Assembly (NCBI GenBank): GCA_964579415.1
Contig: CAZOGW010000047.1
Location: forward strand, 1-20,301
From: CAZOGW01 sp964579415
GTDB lineage: Bacteria; Actinomycetota; Acidimicrobiia; Spongiisociales; UBA5794
Direction: 5' to 3'
DNA: 20,301 bases
Made by a program: the position numbers and the translations under genes. How positions within the stretch are numbered: position 1 is the first letter of the stretch; the number at the start of each line of letters is the position of its first letter. Of the stretch, positions 17,401-20,301 are shown in pieces. The notes under the pieces are model-generated. The model saw only the letters and a list, made by a program, of their open reading frames with translations, searched no databases and was not told where the DNA came from.

Positions 17401-17731
17401 AGGACCGCCCGGTGAGTGGCTCGCCGGTCACCGCCGGGCTGGTGGCGGCGAGGCCGTCGATGTGGCCGTCGTAGGTGGCCGCCGAGTCGTAGTCGAGCTT
17501 GATGACGACCGACACGGGTTCGGCGTCGTCACGCCCGAGGAGATCGGGGTCGGTCTGCGCCAGAGCGCTCGACGGTGATTTGCCCGTCTCGATGATCTCG
17601 GCGGGAGCGAGCTCCCCGTCGAGGGTGATGCCGGATCCTTGGTCCTGGGCTCCGGCGGCGGCGAACGAAGCCGTCACCATCAAGAGCCCGAGGAGCGACG
17701 CCAGCGCCTTGCGGCGCAACGATGCGCGCAT
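14417..17731 (-). CDS. secreted subtilisin-like serine protease (S8) with PA domain
   Basis: 1104 residues. The signal peptide (RRK, hydrophobic core to about residue 25, AAAGAQ) marks it as secreted. An inhibitor-I9-like propeptide lies at about 70-175. The triad is Asp214 in NLDTGVWPEH, His295 in NGHGTHTS and Ser610 in GTSMSSPHVAG, with oxyanion Asn396 in SASAGNEGP. A PA domain is inserted before the Ser (about 460-550), as in cucumisin- and lactocepin-type subtilases. About 700 residues onward are beta-sandwich (Fn3-like) domains with no sortase motif or membrane helix. It probably digests extracellular protein. The ATG at 17731 has GAGGGG about 9 nt upstream and gives a clean signal peptide. 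A longer in-frame start at 17818 would overlap the promoter. The divergent neighbour is a secreted dipeptidyl-peptidase-like enzyme. Confidence 0.93.
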   Translation of the reverse strand: MRASLRRKALASLLGLLMVTASFAAAGAQDQGSGITLDGELAPAEIIETGKSPSSALAQTDPDLLGRDDAEPVSVVIKLDYDSAATYDGHIDGLAATSPAVTGEPLTGRSSAERAYDRYARTREAAAVRQIERRVPAAEVGQSLRVVYGGVAAVVPANTVADIVAIDGVVAVQKDALNQPLTDASADFINAGPVYEALGGSATAGAGVIYGNLDTGVWPEHPSFADLGTLASPPAKADGTPRACDFGDNPLTPATDVFSCNNKLIGGEPFLDTYLSFPDLAAAEPFHTARDSNGHGTHTSSTTAGNPVASAPIFGVERGPIHGIAPGAWLVEYKVCGIQGCFSSDSAAAVEQAILDGVDVINFSISGGTDPFVDPVELAFLDAYAAGVFVSASAGNEGPTAGTANHVSPWVTTVAASTQTRSFESTLTLTGSSGATIELKGASVTAGAGPAPVIHASAIPGYEALCLTPLPAGSAAGQIVVCERGINARAEKGYNVRAGGAVGMILYNPTLQDTNTDNHWLPTVHLAEGSALLAFLGANTGVTGSFTAGVKATGQGDVIASFSSRGPAGLFVKPDVTAPGVQILAGHTPVPDELPGGPAGEYFQAIAGTSMSSPHVAGAAALVRALHPDWTPGQVKSALMTSAVEDLVKQDLVTPADPFDHGAGRVDVAAAGAATLVLDETPDRFFELAGSPLTAVDLNLPSIRASVAGTVTTVRSFTNPGRGTLNYDVSATAPDGSTISVWPTRLKVSSGATRDVEITIATTELSGTHFGRVALTPAAGSAGTPLHLPVVFTAEQGDVAVTSTCDPATVARGANTTCVVTATNTGRATATVDLSTRLSNEIRVAAVDGATTVDAWNVRLSGVELEGNSAGVPSVAPGTGPAGYLPLAGFGIAPLAVGDETIVNYNTPAYAYNGGIYNRLGVDSNGVLHAGGGTGVDVQWEVPAGPNPALPNNILTPFWTDLNGTGAPGLYVGTLTDSVNTWIVVETHLFVWGTTSLRIQQTWIRTGGVEDITFSYPPGHPADPFGEPFLVGAENEFGEGQMDRVLPTTSLRVTGGTPVPGGSVSYTITARGQRVGDGTVTTRSVASTVLGETVVVTPVTVTSN

Positions 17732-17787
17732 GAGTTGATTCCCCTCTAGACGATCGGGCGGCCCTATGCCTCCCACCACGACCGGGA

Positions 17788-17818
17788 AACCTACCACTCT
17801 TTGGACCGGGCGTGTCAA
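17788..17818 (-). promoter_or_regulatory. promoter of the subtilase gene
   Basis: A perfect TTGACA (17818-17813) on the minus strand is followed, after 19 nt, by TAGGTT (17793-17788). The spacer is long, but the -35 box is exact. It interleaves with the plus-strand promoter at 17801-17829. Confidence 0.45.
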
Positions 17819-17829
17819 CGGACGATACT
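17801..17829 (+). promoter_or_regulatory. promoter of the Xaa-Pro peptidase-like gene
   Basis: TTGGAC (17801-17806), 17 nt, then GATACT (17824-17829). RNA would start near 17836, leaving a leader of about 50 nt with AAGGAGG before the GTG at 17888. The -35 is only half consensus. Confidence 0.45.
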
Positions 17830-17887
17830 CTGGCGCCTCAGGGTCGCCGCTGAGGGAGGGCGATCCGTAGCGTTCAAGGAGGACCCT

Positions 17888-19834
17888 GTGCGATTCATGG
17901 GGAAACGATCGATCACGCTCGTCGTCGCCGCACTTCTGGCAGTCACACTGCTACCGGCCACGGTGTCTGTCGCCACCACGGCCAACGTGCAGGTCGACTA
18001 CCCGGACGAGATCGTCATCGTCGATGGGAAGACCGCACCGGTCTTCGGCTATGCCGATGCCATCCGCCAGCGGGTATGGGTCGAGGCCGACTTCGACACC
18101 GACAGCAACGGTGAGTTGGACCGCATCGCCATGGACATCATCCGGCCGGCGGCCACCGCCGACGGGCTGAAGGTGCCGGTGGTGATGGACCCGAGCCCGT
18201 ACTACACCACCTTGTGTCGCGGCAACGAGAGCCAGTGCATCGAGGACGTGGACGGGGACGGGATCAACGACCGCTGGCCGCTGTTCTACGACAACTACTT
18301 CGTGCCCCGTGGCTACGCCGTGGTGCTGTTGCACATGGTGGGCACCGGCTTGTCGTCGGGCTGCCCGGTCACCGGCGGCACCGCCGACAACCTGAGCCCG
18401 GTGGTCGCCATCGACTGGCTCAACGGCCGGCGCCCCGGCGTCGACGCCGCCGGCAATCCGGTGGTGGCCGACTGGCACAACGGCAAGTCCGCCGCCATCG
18501 GCAAGTCGTACGACGGCACCCTGGCCAACTCCGCCGCCGCCACCGGCGTCGAAGGCCTGACGACCATCGTGCCCATCTCGGCCATCTCGAGCTGGTACGA
18601 CTACACCCGGTCCAACGGCATCCTCACCCGGAGCAACTACCTGGGCAGCCTGTCGAACACGGTGACCAACCCGGACCGCCGGGCACACTGTGCCCCGGTG
18701 CGCACCCAGCTCAACGCCATCGCCGATGACGCCTCCGGCAACTACGGGCCGCAGTGGCGGGAACGGGACTACAACCCCGACGTCGACAAGGTGACGGCGA
18801 GCGTGTTCGCCATCCACGGCATGCAGGACGACAACGTCCGTCCCGACCACTTCTCCAAGTGGTGGTACGGACTGGCCGCCAACGACGTGCCCCGCAAGGT
18901 GTGGATCAACCGCTCCGGCCACGAGGAGGCGTTCGACTTCCCCGGCCGCCGGGCGCTGTGGGTCGACACGCTGCACCGCTGGTTCGACTACTGGCTGCAG
19001 GACATCGACAACGGGATCATGGACGAGCCCATGGCCGACGTCGAGCTGGGCCCGGAGAACTGGGTGCAATACGAGACGTGGCCCCACCCCAAGGCCGACA
19101 TGACGGGATTGTCGTTCACGCCGACCGGTGACGGAACTGCCGGCGGCCTGTCGCTGACCCGGGTGGGCGACACCCGTACCGGCCCGGTGGAGCTGTCCTG
19201 GGTGGACCGCAGCAACCAGACCGAGAACCAGATGCTCAACAACCCGACGACCGCCAACCCCAACCGGTTGGTGTTCCTCTCGGACCCGTTGACCGCCCCG
19301 CTGCACATCTCGGGCACGCCCGAGGTTCAGCTACGGGCGCGGGTGAACGCCGAGTTCACCAACTTCGGTGCGATCCTGGTGGAGTACTCGCCGGCGCCGC
19401 TGACCCAGATGTCGCGGACCAGCGAGGGCGTGGTGAACCAGTCGGGCAACCCACGCGACTGCTGGGGTGAGAGCAGCGCCATCGACTCGGCCTGTTACAT
19501 CATGACCCAGACCAGCCTGACCACGGCGACGCAGTGGCGGGTGACCAAGGGCATCGTGGACGGCCGCAACGTCGACGATTACTCGACGGACACCTTGCTG
19601 GTGCCGGACGGGTGGAACGAGTTCCGCTTCCCGCTGCTCCCGGTCGACTACGAGTTCAAGGCGGGTAGCCGCATCGGCGTGATCGTCGTCGGCAGCTACA
19701 GCGGCTACTCGGCGGCGACGGTGAACAACGCAGCGCAGATCACGATCGACCTGCGGGAGAGCAACATCCGCCTGCCCATCATCGATGGCCGCCGCGGCGC
19801 CCTCGACGCCGGAATCGCCTCCGGCCGTAGCTGA
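17888..19834 (+). CDS. secreted Xaa-Pro dipeptidyl-peptidase-like hydrolase (S15, CocE/NonD family)
   Basis: 648 residues with a signal peptide (MGKRS, then a hydrophobic core and ATVSVA). The alpha/beta-hydrolase triad is Ser207 in GKSYDGT, Asp314 or Asp315 in HGMQDDNVRPDH and His345 in RSGHEEAF, matching PepX-type Xaa-Pro dipeptidyl peptidases. The C-terminal third is the family's jelly-roll domain (SDPLTAPLHISGTPEVQL). Two acidic loops, DTDSNGELD (70-78) and DVDGDGIND (120-128), look like calcium sites. The enzyme likely removes dipeptides with Pro in second place, but cocaine-esterase-type ester hydrolysis by relatives cannot be excluded. The GTG at 17888 is favoured because AAGGAGG lies 5 nt upstream. 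An ATG at 17897 is the alternative. It pairs with the divergent subtilase, consistent with stepwise peptide breakdown outside the cell. Confidence 0.9.
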   Translation: MRFMGKRSITLVVAALLAVTLLPATVSVATTANVQVDYPDEIVIVDGKTAPVFGYADAIRQRVWVEADFDTDSNGELDRIAMDIIRPAATADGLKVPVVMDPSPYYTTLCRGNESQCIEDVDGDGINDRWPLFYDNYFVPRGYAVVLLHMVGTGLSSGCPVTGGTADNLSPVVAIDWLNGRRPGVDAAGNPVVADWHNGKSAAIGKSYDGTLANSAAATGVEGLTTIVPISAISSWYDYTRSNGILTRSNYLGSLSNTVTNPDRRAHCAPVRTQLNAIADDASGNYGPQWRERDYNPDVDKVTASVFAIHGMQDDNVRPDHFSKWWYGLAANDVPRKVWINRSGHEEAFDFPGRRALWVDTLHRWFDYWLQDIDNGIMDEPMADVELGPENWVQYETWPHPKADMTGLSFTPTGDGTAGGLSLTRVGDTRTGPVELSWVDRSNQTENQMLNNPTTANPNRLVFLSDPLTAPLHISGTPEVQLRARVNAEFTNFGAILVEYSPAPLTQMSRTSEGVVNQSGNPRDCWGESSAIDSACYIMTQTSLTTATQWRVTKGIVDGRNVDDYSTDTLLVPDGWNEFRFPLLPVDYEFKAGSRIGVIVVGSYSGYSAATVNNAAQITIDLRESNIRLPIIDGRRGALDAGIASGRS

Positions 19835-19856
19835 CGGCTCAGAGGCCTGAGTGAAC

Positions 19857-19891
19857 GGAGCGGCCCCCGGGACAGCCCCGGGGGCCGCTCC
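19857..19891 (+). terminator. 15-bp perfect hairpin after the peptidase gene
   Basis: GGAGCGGCCCCCGGG and its exact complement flank a 5-nt loop, 22 bp after the stop. There is no T-run, only TCGGTTGCGG. It is the kind of U-less hairpin often found after actinobacterial genes. Confidence 0.7.
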
Positions 19892-19931
19892 TCGGTTGCG
19901 GTACCCCGGATTCGCGGTGCCGGGACGCCGG

Positions 19932-19937
19932 TAGCCT
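19932..19937 (+). promoter_or_regulatory. possible -10 box for the last gene
   Basis: TAGCCT (TANNNT) lies 8 nt before the ATG at 19946, and no Shine-Dalgarno sequence is present. This would be another leaderless start if real. No clear -35 box is visible. Confidence 0.35.
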
Positions 19938-19945
19938 CGGGGCTC

Positions 19946-20301
19946 ATGCCGCCTCGCCGCCGCCGACCGCTGCTCATGGCCTTGGCTGCGCTGGCGTTGG
20001 CGTCTCCGGCATGCTCGCTGGAGATCGAAGGCCCGGCCGATCCCCTGTTGGTGGTCGACGGCGGGGGCCGTGTGGTGACCATCGACCGTCACGGCGACGA
20101 GTCGATGGTGCTCGGCGACGAGGACGACGCCTTCCAGCCGGTGTGGGCGCCGGACGGCGACGTGGTCGCCTACGCCACCCGGGACGCCGAGAATCCGGAG
20201 CTGGTGGTGGCGGCCCGCAACGGCCGCACCACCTGGCGGGTGTCGACGGAGACACCGGCGTTCTACCTGTCATGGGCTCCGGGCAGTTCCCGGCTGGGGA
20301 T
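19946..20301 (+). CDS. lipoprotein-like protein with PD40/TolB-type beta-propeller repeats (3' end outside window)
   Basis: About 118 codons are present. The N-terminus is Arg-rich (PPRRRRP), followed by a hydrophobic stretch and LASPAC, close to a lipobox with Cys23 as the lipidated residue, so it is probably anchored outside the membrane. Then come LLVVDGGGRVVTIDRHG, PVWAPDGDVVAYATRD and SWAPGSSRLG, the pattern of WD40-like PD40 repeats as in TolB-type propellers. Function cannot be assigned, and such proteins often bind other proteins or ligands. The ATG at 19946 is the only start that keeps the signal sequence. The lipobox is imperfect, with Pro at -2, so a plain signal peptide is possible. 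Confidence 0.68.
   Translation, partial: MPPRRRRPLLMALAALALASPACSLEIEGPADPLLVVDGGGRVVTIDRHGDESMVLGDEDDAFQPVWAPDGDVVAYATRDAENPELVVAARNGRTTWRVSTETPAFYLSWAPGSSRLG

Noticed and set aside
14324..17578. Two long plus-strand frames (14324-15895 and 15971-17578) opposite the subtilase gene
   Set aside because: Both are Gly/Arg-rich shadows. The minus strand shows a signal peptide and a complete S8 triad.

Overview
The window is about 70% G+C. It carries a compact set of genes typical of a high-GC actinomycetote: WXG100 proteins with a type VII (EccC/EssC-type) ATPase, an MMPL-type membrane protein, a secreted subtilase and an AMP-forming acetyl-CoA synthetase. Several starts look leaderless, with a TANNNT -10 box about 7 nt before the start codon. 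No rRNA, tRNA, CRISPR array or transposase was recognised. The lineage (perhaps Acidimicrobiia or a relative) is inference. All functional calls come from reading motifs, not from searches.

Layout. (1) 1-2458, minus: an MMPL/RND-like membrane protein running off the left edge, with a long Ala/Pro/Glu/Val tail and without the usual Asp-Tyr proton-relay pairs. (2) 2581-4331, minus: a small nitroreductase and a sugar-type C-methyltransferase. (3) 4426-9093, minus: a minimal type VII locus of two WXG100 proteins and a large three-ATPase EccC/EssC-like protein. Divergent from it, 9228-10133 (plus) encodes a TcpC/VirB8-like bitopic protein. (4) 10213-12144, minus: a sulfur-assimilation operon of cysteine synthase, TusA and DsrE2-like protein. 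It is preceded by a 23-codon Cys-rich leader ORF and an intrinsic terminator, a likely cysteine-responsive attenuator. (5) 12304-14259, minus: acetyl-CoA synthetase. (6) 14417-19834: divergent secreted subtilase (minus) and secreted Xaa-Pro dipeptidyl-peptidase-like hydrolase (plus), probably acting together on extracellular peptides. (7) 19946 to the end, plus: the start of a lipoprotein-like protein with beta-propeller repeats.

Two things cut across the genes. First, short tandem arrays with a strict 7-bp period (GTATCCA, GTACCTA, AGTACCA and variants) recur at five intergenic places, often within a few bases of a stop or start codon. Two of them form the ends of a roughly 112-bp imperfect inverted repeat downstream of acs. 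Second, the Cys-rich leader and terminator upstream of cysteine synthase resemble the polycysteine leaderless uORFs known from mycobacteria. These two are the strongest candidates for undescribed biology here. The type VII/TcpC pairing and the dyad-less MMPL protein come next.
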